The position numbers were made by a program, and so were the translations under genes. 64,000 nucleotides of DNA from Bacteroidota bacterium (GTDB lineage: Bacteria > Bacteroidota > Bacteroidia > Bacteroidales > B39-G9): positions 51,142-115,141 of the forward strand of contig JADFUR010000039.1 in assembly GCA_015222055.1 (NCBI GenBank), read 5' to 3'. Every line of letters begins with the position of its first letter. Position 1 is the first letter of the stretch. The notes below the pieces were generated by a model. That model was not told where the DNA came from. It ran no database searches and was given only the letters and a program-made list of their open reading frames with translations. Of the stretch, positions 28,468 through 37,223 are shown piece after piece.

Positions 28468-28580
28468 TCCACTCTGAAAACTAAAGTTATCAATTTATAG
28501 CCGCTTAGCGAATTTATAACAAATTGACGTACAGCTTCATAGCTTTCAGTCTTTTTGTAAAGTTAACCGCTTAGTAGCTT
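28468..28580. repeat. Dispersed repeat family R5, copy b
   Basis: Same order as 14687-14802: ccgaaaactaaagt-like start (ctgaaaactaaagttatc), atagccgcttagcg, aattgacgtaca, cttcatagctttc and aaagttaaccgcttag. It separates folP from the CDF transporter gene and overlaps the likely folP promoter. Confidence 0.85.
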
Positions 28581-28596
28581 TCCTAATTTTTAATTC

Positions 28597-29481
28597 TCAA
28601 TTATCTTCTTCATCCCCAATTGGTTCCATGTGAATTGTTGCTTCAATGTTTAATTTTTTTCTTATTTCTTTCTCAATATTATTTGCAATATTGTGAGCAT
28701 CTTCTAATTTCATTTTTCCTGGCAGTTGAATGTGAAAAGTAATTTCAATATATTTTCCATAGTTATGCATGTGAATATGGTGAATAAATACGTCTGATTT
28801 TGAAATATTGTTACATATATTTTTAATTTTTTGAATAAGTTTATCATCAGGTCGTGTACCAATTAACGGATTAATTGTTTGTTTTAATATTTCGTAGGCA
28901 GCGTAAAAAATTAGAAAAGCAACAATAATACCTAAAACACCATCGATCCACCAAAAATATTTACCAAAAAAAACACCAAATAGAATAATAAGTGATGAAA
29001 TTGCATCGCTACGGTGATGCCAAGCATCAGCTCTTAAGACAGATGAATCTGCTTTTTTTGAAGCCCAAAAAGCAAATTCTGCCATAGCTTCTTTTAATAT
29101 TATTGATATTGATGTTGCAATTATTGCAATATTGCCAAATTTTGTAATCTCATGATCAGATAACTTTGCAATAGATTCAATAATAAAATTAAAACCTACT
29201 ACAAATAAAAGTACGCTAATAATTATTGATGCTATTAGTTCGGCACGTCCAAACCCAAAAGGATGTTCTTTGTTTGCTGGTTTATTTGCCAATTTTACTC
29301 CAACCAATACAATAATTGAGGTAAATGAATCAGACAAAGTGTGCCAGGCATCAGCCAAAATTGCAATTGACCCAGTTACTATGCCTGCCCAATATTTTAA
29401 TATAAATAGTAAAATATTTATAAAAATAGATAGCCATCCTTCTAATTGAGGTAGAGAGTTTGTTTTTTTTGCTATTTTCAT
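28597..29481 (-). CDS. Cation diffusion facilitator transporter (first of two)
   Basis: 294 residues with six membrane spans and a C-terminal cytoplasmic domain. The two HxxxD metal motifs are DAWHTLSDSFTS in TM2 and DAWHHRSDAISS in TM5. The C-terminal domain has HHIHMHNYGK and ends THMEPIGDEEDN. The DAWHxRSDA motif fits Zn/Fe/Mn-type CDF exporters working as proton antiporters. It differs clearly from the CzcD-like copy at 43860, so the two are not recent duplicates. Confidence 0.93.
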   Translation of the reverse strand: MKIAKKTNSLPQLEGWLSIFINILLFILKYWAGIVTGSIAILADAWHTLSDSFTSIIVLVGVKLANKPANKEHPFGFGRAELIASIIISVLLFVVGFNFIIESIAKLSDHEITKFGNIAIIATSISIILKEAMAEFAFWASKKADSSVLRADAWHHRSDAISSLIILFGVFFGKYFWWIDGVLGIIVAFLIFYAAYEILKQTINPLIGTRPDDKLIQKIKNICNNISKSDVFIHHIHMHNYGKYIEITFHIQLPGKMKLEDAHNIANNIEKEIRKKLNIEATIHMEPIGDEEDN

Positions 29482-29590
29482 TTATTTAATTCTAATAATA
29501 ACGCTAAATTATAAAAAAAATAAAACAAATCGTTTTTTAAAATAAAATAATTATTAAATAGATATATTATATTTTATCATCTTTCTTTTA

Positions 29591-29598
29591 TAAATTTG
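29591..29598 (+). promoter_or_regulatory. Putative -7 promoter element of the R-M operon
   Basis: taaatttg matches TAnnTTTG and lies 25 bases before the ATG at 29623. A TTG in the same frame at 29596 overlaps this element, so it cannot serve as the start codon if the promoter is real. No proper -33 TTTG is seen. Confidence 0.5.
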
Positions 29599-29622
29599 TG
29601 TGCATCTCAATTAATTTTTTTT

Positions 29623-30777
29623 ATGAAGAATTCAAAGGGTTTAGTTAAATTACAAAAACCATTAATAAAGTGGACTGGTGGCAAATTTAAAGAGTTTAAA
29701 GAGTTTAAGAGTTTTGTACCTAATTTCGATAGATATATTGAACCGTTTTTTGGTGGGGGAGGAGTTTTTTTTGCATTAAATCCTAAATGTAATTCATTTG
29801 CGAATGACAAAAGTACTGATTTAATAAATTTTTATAATCAAATTGGTAATATTAATTTCCGAACCGAACTATATAAATTTATTGAAGTTTGGGACTTAAT
29901 TAAAAAATTCAGCTTAATTACAAATTCTGAAATTTTGATGATTTATGATGAATATTATAATAATGTAATTGAAAAAGATGACGTCCCATATCTTGTAAGA
30001 GCTGTTGTTTTAACGCATATTGATAATCACGAATATGAAAAATTATTTGATAATGAATTTTTAATTGATTTTGATAATTTTGTTTCAGAAATTGTTAAAA
30101 ATCTTATCAGCAAAATTAATCGCATTGCTAACATTTCAAAAAAAGAACAAAGAAATTTTAATAAGGAAGAATTAGGTAATCACATTGAAACTGCCTATAA
30201 AAGTGGATTTTATATTCATTTCAGAACTTTAATGAATAAAATTAGAAAATGCGAGCTTACTAATATTTCAAATGAGAAATTTTTAGCCATTTGGTATATT
30301 GTTAGAGAATTATGTTATGGCTCAATGTTCCGATTTAACAAAAGTGGTGAGTTTAACATCCCTTATGGAGGAATTGCATATAACAAGAAGAATTTGAAAC
30401 AAAAGGTTGATGCTATATTCTCTGAAGGAACAATAAATCTTTTTTCGAAAACTAAATTTTTCAATCTTGATTTTGAGGATTTTATAAATGAGATTAAACC
30501 GATTAGTTCCGATTTCATGTTTATTGATCCACCTTACGATTCTATTTTTTCTGAATATGACCAGAATTCTTTTTCACGAGATGACCAAATAAGACTAGCT
30601 AACCTTTTGTTTAAATCGGATGCTAAGTGGATGTTAGTTATAAAAAACACTGAGTTTATTTATAATTTATATAATAAAAAAGGAATGAAAATTAATTCCT
30701 TTGAGAAAGTATATACTTATAATGTCAGAGGAAGAAATTCAAGAAATGCTAAGCACTTAATAATTAGAAATTTTTAA
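29623..30777 (+). CDS. DNA N6-adenine methyltransferase, D12 (Dam-like) class, of a type II R-M system
   Basis: 384 residues from the ATG at 29623. The start was chosen because the frame's upstream TTG at 29596 lies inside the likely promoter. IKWTGGK (15-21) and YIEPFFGGGGVFF (38-50) form the AdoMet site; IDPPYDS places the catalytic DPPY at about 302-305. YNVRGRNSRNAKHLIIRNF closes the protein as in restriction-system D12 enzymes. It is larger than housekeeping Dam (about 280), with the extra length in the target-recognition region. It should methylate adenine at the site its partner cuts; the sequence recognised cannot be deduced. Confidence 0.92.
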   Translation: MKNSKGLVKLQKPLIKWTGGKFKEFKEFKSFVPNFDRYIEPFFGGGGVFFALNPKCNSFANDKSTDLINFYNQIGNINFRTELYKFIEVWDLIKKFSLITNSEILMIYDEYYNNVIEKDDVPYLVRAVVLTHIDNHEYEKLFDNEFLIDFDNFVSEIVKNLISKINRIANISKKEQRNFNKEELGNHIETAYKSGFYIHFRTLMNKIRKCELTNISNEKFLAIWYIVRELCYGSMFRFNKSGEFNIPYGGIAYNKKNLKQKVDAIFSEGTINLFSKTKFFNLDFEDFINEIKPISSDFMFIDPPYDSIFSEYDQNSFSRDDQIRLANLLFKSDAKWMLVIKNTEFIYNLYNKKGMKINSFEKVYTYNVRGRNSRNAKHLIIRNF

Positions 30778-30779
30778 AT

Positions 30780-31394
30780 TTGTATTACAAAAATATTTCA
30801 AAATATATTTACGATTGTAATTCATGTCCCACCAGATGTGATGGGAAAAGTAAAGGTTTATATTTGTTTGAAAAAGATCTTGATTTTTCTGAGTATTTTG
30901 AACAAAAGATTGTAAACCACTTAAATAAAAAATATAATTTTTTTGCACAAAAGACAGAGGATAACTCTTTCCCCGATATAGAAGTTCATAAAAAAGGAGT
31001 TGCCGATGTCTGGTTTTACATTGAGATAAAAGTGCAAAAAAGAACATTTATGTTAGTTGAAAAAATATTACCGCAAAGTAATTTAAAACCATCCGAAACG
31101 GTTGCTCTAAACTTGAGTGATTTGCTAAGATATTTTAGTATTCATGATAAAACAAAAAAGCCAATTTTTATTTTTTGGGGTTTACTAAACAGACCCTGTA
31201 TTGTGAAAAAAAATGAATATCTGTTTTTTTATCAGAATATTAATATTCTCAAAAATATTTACCAAAAATATGGCGATAAGCGTCGATTCCGACGAAAGTC
31301 AGGAAAAGGAGATGTTGTTAATGGAGTTCATAAAGGGGTTACTGTTAATTATCATTTTAGCTTAAATGAACTAAAAAAGTTTTCTTTTAAGTAA
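30780..31394 (+). CDS. Candidate type II restriction endonuclease (PD-(D/E)xK)
   Basis: 204 residues beginning at a TTG two bases after the methylase stop, which implies translational coupling. PD (65-66) followed by IEIK (E82, K84) after about 15 residues fits the PD-(D/E)xK nuclease core, with E60/D61 as possible additional acids. The N-terminus has a C13-x2-C16-x3-C20 cluster that could bind metal. The basic C-terminus (DKRRFRRKSGKGD) suits DNA contact. I recognise no named restriction enzyme family, so the assignment rests on the nuclease motif and the adjacent methylase. Confidence 0.72.
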   Translation: MYYKNISKYIYDCNSCPTRCDGKSKGLYLFEKDLDFSEYFEQKIVNHLNKKYNFFAQKTEDNSFPDIEVHKKGVADVWFYIEIKVQKRTFMLVEKILPQSNLKPSETVALNLSDLLRYFSIHDKTKKPIFIFWGLLNRPCIVKKNEYLFFYQNINILKNIYQKYGDKRRFRRKSGKGDVVNGVHKGVTVNYHFSLNELKKFSFK

Positions 31395-31416
31395 AAAGCA
31401 ATTTAACGCAACTATC

Positions 31417-31488
31417 GCAAGCGTCCTCGCTTGTGCTTTTATAAAATGAATGAGTAAACAAAGGAACAAGCGAAGACGCTTGCACCAT
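31417..31488. repeat. Repeat family R3, complete copy downstream of the R-M pair
   Basis: Arms gcaagcgtcctcgcttgtgc and aacaagcgaagacgcttgca are inverted relative to each other around an AT-rich spacer. It marks the right boundary of the R-M pair. The phrase aaaaagcaatttaacgc occurs on both sides (31393-31409 and again about 31517-31533), forming a short direct repeat around this element. Confidence 0.8.
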
Positions 31489-31579
31489 TTGAGGGATTTA
31501 TTGAATATCCCTATGTAAAAAGCAATTTAACGCTTTATTCAACTTTTCAAAATTCATTAATTCTTTGTGTAATAAATAT

Positions 31580-31608
31580 TTTGTCTAATGATATATGTAG
31601 TATATTTG
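31580..31608 (+). promoter_or_regulatory. Bacteroidota-type promoter for cls
   Basis: tttg at 31580-31583 and tatatttg at 31601-31608 match the -33 and -7 consensus with a 17-base spacer, about 60 bases before the cls ATG. Confidence 0.55.
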
Positions 31609-31670
31609 TATATATAAGCTTTTAAACCTTAACAATTTGAGAATTATTATACTTTTTTATTAATTAAAAA

Positions 31671-33143
31671 ATGTTTTTATCAGTAACATTTGATCAAATT
31701 TGGGCACATTTCGCCGATATATTTAGCATTATATATGTTATTACAATCATTTTTACAGTAATTTTTGTAATACTCCAGAACCGAAATCCAATAAAAACAA
31801 TATCATGGGTTATCGTTTTAGTTTTATTACCTGTTATAGGAATTATTGTTTATCTGTATTTTGGTCAAAATTACCGTAAGGCTAAGATTTTTTCACGTAA
31901 AGGAATTTCCGATTATCAAAAAATCGAGAAATTAAGCAAGATTCAAATAAAAAAATTACCGGACAGAAAATTTTTAAAAAACCCTAAATTAAAAGAGAAG
32001 TTAAATATTATAACACTTCTTTTAAATAACAGTAAAGCTCTATTATCAGAAAAAAATAAAGTAAAAATATTAAAAAACGGAAAGCAAACATTTGGCTCAA
32101 TTCTTTATGAGTTAGAGAATGCAAAACACCATATTCATATTGAATATTATATTATTGCCAACGACAATATAGGGAATCGTATTAAAGAAATACTTAAACG
32201 AAAAGCTCAGCAAGGAGTAGAAGTACGTCTTATTTATGATGATGTTGGTAGCTGGTCGTTAAAAAAAAGATATGTACGTTCTTTACAAAAAGCAGGAATT
32301 GAAGTAAAGTGCTTTATGCCTGTTCGATTTCCTTTTTTAACGAGTAAATTAAATTATCGTAATCATAGAAAAATAATTGTTATTGATGGGGAAATTGGTT
32401 TCGTTGGGGGTTTAAATATTGCTGATTATTATATTACCGGTACAAAAAAGTTAGGTCCGTGGCGTGATACTCATTTGCGACTTGAGGGAGAAGCTGTGGC
32501 TAGTCTGCAAGTTGTGTTTTTAATTGATTGGTATTTTATTACAAAAAAATTGATTGATGGAGAAAAATATTTCCCTGAAAATAAAGTAGTTGAAGAGCAT
32601 TTGGTTCAGATTACTGCTAGCGGACCCGATTCTGACTGGGCAAGCATTATGCAGTCATATTTTGTTGCAATAACAACCGCAAAAAATTATATTTATATTT
32701 CAACACCTTATTTAATGCCAAACGAGAGCATCTTAACAGCACTCACAACAGCTGCATTAAGTGGCATTGATGTTAGAATTATTTTGTCTGAAAAATTTGA
32801 TTCTAAAATGGTATATTGGAGCACAATGTCGTTTGTTCGTGACTTATTAGAAGCAGGAATAAAAGTTTATTTTTATCAAAAAGGCTTTTCTCATAGTAAA
32901 CTTATTATGGTCGACGATGTGTTTTCTTCTGTTGGTACGGCTAATCTCGATTATAGAAGTTTTGACCAAAATTTTGAGGTTAATGCTCTTATTTATGATG
33001 AACGTATTACTTCAGAATTAAAGAAAAATTTTATTGAAGATATGACCAATAGTAAGCAAATGTCTTTAGATGAATGGATTAAACGTCCAAATGCAAATAA
33101 AATTAAAGCTTCATTTGCCCGACTTTTTAGCCCTTTAATGTAG
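31671..33143 (+). CDS. cls: Cardiolipin synthase (phospholipase D superfamily)
   Basis: 490 residues: two N-terminal membrane spans, then paired PLD domains. The HKD motifs are HRKIIVID in the first half and HSKLIMVD in the second, each with the downstream glycine-rich (GFVGGLNIADYY) or GTANLD segment. The enzyme condenses two phosphatidylglycerols, or PG with another phospholipid, into cardiolipin at the inner membrane. Length and order match ClsA-type enzymes. It has its own promoter (31580-31608). Confidence 0.95.
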   Translation: MFLSVTFDQIWAHFADIFSIIYVITIIFTVIFVILQNRNPIKTISWVIVLVLLPVIGIIVYLYFGQNYRKAKIFSRKGISDYQKIEKLSKIQIKKLPDRKFLKNPKLKEKLNIITLLLNNSKALLSEKNKVKILKNGKQTFGSILYELENAKHHIHIEYYIIANDNIGNRIKEILKRKAQQGVEVRLIYDDVGSWSLKKRYVRSLQKAGIEVKCFMPVRFPFLTSKLNYRNHRKIIVIDGEIGFVGGLNIADYYITGTKKLGPWRDTHLRLEGEAVASLQVVFLIDWYFITKKLIDGEKYFPENKVVEEHLVQITASGPDSDWASIMQSYFVAITTAKNYIYISTPYLMPNESILTALTTAALSGIDVRIILSEKFDSKMVYWSTMSFVRDLLEAGIKVYFYQKGFSHSKLIMVDDVFSSVGTANLDYRSFDQNFEVNALIYDERITSELKKNFIEDMTNSKQMSLDEWIKRPNANKIKASFARLFSPLM

Positions 33144-33241
33144 CTTTGTGATATAATTTCATTATAATTACCAAATCAATTTTTTGATTTTAAATTCTTC
33201 GATATTTATTGAAGAACAATTCCCTAAACGAAACAATAGCA

Positions 33242-34174
33242 ATGGTTTTAAAAAGCAAAAACAATAAATTCTCTGAAGGTGAAACGTATCAGTTCAAAGT
33301 AAATAATATTACTACTTTACCTGATGACAATAAAGAATTTTTTGTTTTACAAGATATTTTTGGAAATAAACAATTGTTAACGACTGAGTATTATAAAAAT
33401 TATAACATTAAAAAAGGAAGAATTATTAAATGTAAAGTTGATAAAATTAATTGCAACGGAAAAATATTTTTAGAACCTGAGCATCCTATATATAAGCAGG
33501 GAAAAATTTACGACTTTGAGTCTGTGAAATTTGACAAACAAAAAAATTATATTGGTTTTGAAGAAAATATATTGGTTGTTAAAGATTGTTTTAATAATAG
33601 AATAAAAATTCATTGTAATAATGAATTTAAAATTGAAAAAAATATAGTTAAAGCAAAAGTTGAATTTGTAAAAAAAAGCATACCTTTTTTATCATTAGCA
33701 AAATATGATGATTATAAAATATTGAATATTGGAGAAAATTATTTATTTACAATTGTCGAAAAAAGAAAGTTACAAGATAATGTTGAATATTTTATCTTGA
33801 AAGATAAATATGGCAATACACATTTCTTACCAACAGAATATTACCCCAAATATAATTTTGAAATAGGGAATAAAATTCAATGTAAGGTAATAAATTACAG
33901 TTTAAAAGGATATTATTTTATTGAGCCTGAGCATCCTTTTTATAATCAAGAAGAGATTTACGAATTCGATTTTGTAAGAACGGGAAAATCTATAGATAAT
34001 CAAGGTGTTAGAAAAAATTATATTGTTGTTAAAGATTGTTTTGACAATGATATTCGTGTAGATTATGATTTGTTTTTAGGGAAAAAAGACATTGGTTTTA
34101 AAAAAGTAAAATGTCGTGTTGAAAATTTAAAAAAAGGCAAATTGCTATTATCTGATCCTATTGAGTTTTTATAG
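33242..34174 (+). CDS. Internally duplicated beta-rich protein, unknown function
   Basis: 310 residues from the ATG at 33242; a TTG 33 bases upstream is possible but less likely. The sequence is two tandem units of about 145 residues. Shared landmarks are LLTTEYYKNYNI / FLPTEYYPKYNF, IFLEPEHPIYKQG / YFIEPEHPFYNQE and LVVKDCFNNRI / IVVKDCFDNDI. Each unit looks like two beta-rich halves, perhaps OB-like, but no known domain is recognised. There is no signal peptide, so it is probably cytoplasmic. Repeat R7 abuts the stop codon. Confidence 0.8.
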   Translation: MVLKSKNNKFSEGETYQFKVNNITTLPDDNKEFFVLQDIFGNKQLLTTEYYKNYNIKKGRIIKCKVDKINCNGKIFLEPEHPIYKQGKIYDFESVKFDKQKNYIGFEENILVVKDCFNNRIKIHCNNEFKIEKNIVKAKVEFVKKSIPFLSLAKYDDYKILNIGENYLFTIVEKRKLQDNVEYFILKDKYGNTHFLPTEYYPKYNFEIGNKIQCKVINYSLKGYYFIEPEHPFYNQEEIYEFDFVRTGKSIDNQGVRKNYIVVKDCFDNDIRVDYDLFLGKKDIGFKKVKCRVENLKKGKLLLSDPIEFL

Positions 34175-34817
34175 TGTCTGCCCATAAAGTCATCAAAATT
34201 TTATTTAAACTGTCATTCCGACCGTAGGGAGTAATCCCCTCCAAATAAAAAAGGGGGATGCCTCGTTCATGCCTAGCTTCGGAATGAACTGTGTTAAAAA
34301 CCAAACTTTTTCATTATTTTTTCAATCTGTCTATTATTTTGTGAAGGCAAATTGATTTTTTTTTTATTCTTTTTACTCTAACTTTTTTTATTTGCCAATT
34401 TTTTAATATTGAACTTATACATTTTAAATTAAAAATTAAAAAGATAATTACAGCTTGTCTTTAATTCCAATAGAACATCCATATTATGTTTATAATTTTT
34501 GCATGGATGTTTCTTGATAAAAAAGTTACAAAAAATCAAGACGGAAAATTGATTTTTTATTTTCTACATTCCACTACACTAAATCATAAAAGCTCACTCC
34601 CGATGTTCGTTCAAACAGTTTATGATTTTTAACGCTCCATTTTATTCGAAAATTTACGAAATGAATTTAAGGTCGATTGCTTCGCTAAATAGAAACAATA
34701 CAGGGGTAATTTTATCGTGTCATGCTGAACTTGTTTCTGCATCTGTTTATAGGATAAATAATTGGATTCCGAAACAAGTTCGGAATGACAAATAGACGAC
34801 TCTAAAGGCAGACTATA
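34170..34817. repeat. Composite R7 element with terminal inverted repeats, filling the 34.2-34.9 kb gap
   Basis: The left end (tatagtgtctgcccataaag, later ctgtcattccgac) and the right end, complemented (ctatagtctgcctttagagt, later ttgtcattccgaac), are imperfect inverted copies, making a unit of about 650 bases. Near the right end aacttgtttc and gaaacaagtt also pair. The interior (about 34300-34700) is AT-rich with no frame above 60 codons; ctcactcccgatgttcgttc and the sequence around it looks like a dispersed non-coding relic. Starting at the stop codon of the preceding gene suggests insertion there. Confidence 0.6.
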
Positions 34818-34876
34818 GCAACAGATTTTTATAATTATTAATTCACTAAGAAAAATTACTAAGAGGCTAAATTTTT

Positions 34877-36103
34877 TTATTTTATTTTTTTGTGAAGAGT
34901 CATCACTGTAATTTCGGGAGGCATACCAATTCTACCCGGAATACCAATAACACCAATTCCTGTGTTTACATAAAGATATTGATGATTCATCTCATATAAA
35001 CCGCCCCATTCTTTATATACATATTTTGAAGGGCTCCAGTGAACACCAAAAATATTTATTCCAAACTGCATGCCGTGAGTGTGTCCGGAGAAAGTTAAAT
35101 CAATATTTGTTTTTTCGCAAATTTGGCTACACCAATGAGTTGGGTCGTGTGAAAGCAATATTTTAAACGAGCTTGTATCAACATTTGATAATGATTTTTT
35201 TAAATCACCATATTGTGGAAAAGGAGGCAAACCCCAGTTTTCAGTTCCTATTATTGCTATTTCGTCACTATCTCGTTTTATTTTTATTGAGCTGTTGAGC
35301 AAGAGTTCAAATCCTGCATCTATTTGTGCCTGTTTTATGTCTTTTAAATTTTTATTTTTTTCTTGCTGATTTATCCACGAAGAATATTCGCCATAATCAT
35401 GATTACCTAATATTGAATATTTTCCAATAGTGGCGTGTAATTTTTGTAAAATAGGTATATATCCATTTAGCTCATCGGCAAAATTATTAACCATGTCGCC
35501 GGTAAAAAATAATAAATCAGCATCTTGCTCATTTATCAGATTAACAATTTTTTCAACCTCTTCATAATCTTTATTATAACTACCAATATGAAAATCGGAA
35601 ATTTGAACAATTTTAATTCCGTTAAACGATTGAGGAAGGTTCTCAAATTTTAAATCAAGCTTATTAATTCTATAATTATATCTTCCAATAGTAATACCAT
35701 AAATAACCGAAAGGAAAAATATAACAGATAAAAACAATCCGATTTTAGTTATTATGCGTAAGAAACATTTTTTTTTGAAAAGCCTGATTATAAGATTTAT
35801 CAAATCTTCAATAAGCTGAAAAATGCAAAAAATAATTTTGGGGATATATATAATACTAAAAGCAGCAATTAGCATATTTATTTTTGAGTATATCTCTGAA
35901 TTATTGGCTTTGGGTATTGAAACAAAAGCAATAATAAATAAAACAATAATTAAGAGACTAACTGCCCAAAAAATAATTTTTAAAGAAATCCTGATTTTTT
36001 TGGGTTTAATTTTTTTTAGAATTTTTTTTAAATATTTATAAGTGTATAAATCAATTAATATTATAATTAGAATCAACACATAAATTGGAGTATATAAACG
36101 CAT
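34877..36103 (-). CDS. Membrane-anchored calcineurin-like metallophosphoesterase
   Basis: 408 residues from the ATG at 36103; a TTG at 36148 would add an unlikely 15-residue leader. The N-terminal 150 residues hold about four membrane spans. The catalytic domain follows with the full metal set: QISDFHIGS, FFTGDMVNNF, ILGNHDYGEY, LLSHDPTHW and FSGHTHGMQFG. This layout is like YkuE/YaeI-type enzymes, some of which act on lipid phosphates such as UDP-2,3-diacylglucosamine relatives, but the substrate here is not known. It reads toward repeat R7. Confidence 0.9.
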   Translation of the reverse strand: MRLYTPIYVLILIIILIDLYTYKYLKKILKKIKPKKIRISLKIIFWAVSLLIIVLFIIAFVSIPKANNSEIYSKINMLIAAFSIIYIPKIIFCIFQLIEDLINLIIRLFKKKCFLRIITKIGLFLSVIFFLSVIYGITIGRYNYRINKLDLKFENLPQSFNGIKIVQISDFHIGSYNKDYEEVEKIVNLINEQDADLLFFTGDMVNNFADELNGYIPILQKLHATIGKYSILGNHDYGEYSSWINQQEKNKNLKDIKQAQIDAGFELLLNSSIKIKRDSDEIAIIGTENWGLPPFPQYGDLKKSLSNVDTSSFKILLSHDPTHWCSQICEKTNIDLTFSGHTHGMQFGINIFGVHWSPSKYVYKEWGGLYEMNHQYLYVNTGIGVIGIPGRIGMPPEITVMTLHKKIK

Positions 36104-36253
36104 AATTTTTAGTTTAGAGTGGAAATTTACAAAATTATTTTGTAACAATCTTTATATTTTAATTGGCAAGTTCTTTTTAATTGGTAATCTGAAAGTTATT
36201 CGAAATATTTAAAAGAAAAGTTTAATAAACTTAATTTTAGAATAAATTATAAT

Positions 36254-36342
36254 AGCACAGGCGGGGGTGCACTTGCTATAGTTTGAATAAACATACTGTT
36301 AATGAATGCAATAAAGGTACAAGCGTGGACGCTTGCACCAGT
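36254..36342. repeat. Repeat family R3, partly degenerate two-arm copy
   Basis: The right arm acaagcgtggacgcttgcac is well kept; the left arm gcacaggcgggggtgcactt is decayed. It lies between the metallophosphoesterase and the LolA-like gene at the downstream end of the transporter operon. Confidence 0.7.
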
Positions 36343-36372
36343 TAGAATCAGCAAAATGTCTAACGAATATAT

Positions 36373-37104
36373 TTATTTTAACGAAGCTTTTGTGAAAATA
36401 TAAGCATCAATTTTTTTATCAAATTCAATTTCGTCAATAATAAATTCTGTTCCGGCGCCTTTTTTTAGCATATCTTTAAAAATCATTTTTTTAGGATACC
36501 AGCGATTGCCTATTTTAGTAACATCAAACAGTTCCATCCTTTTTAATAGTTTTCCGCTTTTGGCGTATAATTCTTCTTTTAAAGGGATGTAACGAGACTT
36601 ATCAACCCAAATTTTGCGCATCTGGTAATTAACCTCGGCTGTTTTTGCACGAAGTTCAAGAATCCAGCAGTTTTTGCCATCAACGGTTTCTGAGCCAATA
36701 ACTCCGGCATCGTAATCTTCAAGAAGCTCGGTGTTGTCCATCATATCTTCGTAAGACAGGTCAGAGCCCATAAGCGATTGTCTCAGCATGTGCCCCGAAA
36801 TTTTAATAATCCTGTCGGATGAAGGCGAATAAATCCATAGTTCATCTTCTAGTTTGAGCATTTTTGTGCCTTTCTCGCGAGCTGGAGCAAGATATTCGGT
36901 AAATGATTTTTCATCTCCCTCGCCCCATGATTTTACTTCAATAGTTCTTGTTTGTCGGGCACCACGTATTATCATTTTTGATGTAGTTATGGTGCTTTTA
37001 GCTGCCATATTCTTATCAATTTTTTCAAGTATCGTTTTCCCTGTTGGTTGCTGTGCCCAAATAATGCTTGGGATGATAAACAGTATAAAAAATAGTCGTT
37101 TCAT
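36373..37104 (-). CDS. LolA-like outer-membrane lipoprotein-sorting protein
   Basis: 243 residues from the ATG at 37104, which opens a clear signal peptide (MKRLFFILFIIPSIIWAQ); the frame's earlier ATG at 37155 lies in low-complexity repeat sequence. The mature part has features of the LolA/LppX fold family: TSKMIIRGARQTRTIEVKSW, LWIYSPSSDRIIKISGHM and the WVDKSRYIP strand. Such periplasmic half-barrels carry lipids or lipoproteins. It is the last gene of the TetR-OMP-ABC operon, separated from the permease by an intruding four-helix-bundle gene. Confidence 0.88.
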   Translation of the reverse strand: MKRLFFILFIIPSIIWAQQPTGKTILEKIDKNMAAKSTITTSKMIIRGARQTRTIEVKSWGEGDEKSFTEYLAPAREKGTKMLKLEDELWIYSPSSDRIIKISGHMLRQSLMGSDLSYEDMMDNTELLEDYDAGVIGSETVDGKNCWILELRAKTAEVNYQMRKIWVDKSRYIPLKEELYAKSGKLLKRMELFDVTKIGNRWYPKKMIFKDMLKKGAGTEFIIDEIEFDKKIDAYIFTKASLK

Positions 37105-37140
37105 TTTATTATTATTTTTAAGTTTCATATTTGTAAGATA

Positions 37141-37192
37141 AAAGTAAAAAGACAAAAGTAAAAAGTAAAAAGATAAAAGATAAAAGTAAAGA
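37141..37192. repeat. Left inverted repeat of the four-helix-bundle cassette
   Basis: An A-rich string containing aaaagataaaagataaaag. Its complement occurs at 37622-37668 on the other side of the four-helix-bundle gene, so the pair is inverted. The sequence is of low complexity, which weakens the claim. Confidence 0.55.
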
Positions 37193-37223
37193 GGCTCTGA
37201 TCTAACTTACAATTGTTATTGTT

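Noticed and set aside
29596..29622. TTG start for the adenine methylase
   Set aside because: It overlaps the probable -7 element, and the ATG at 29623 gives a standard N-terminus.
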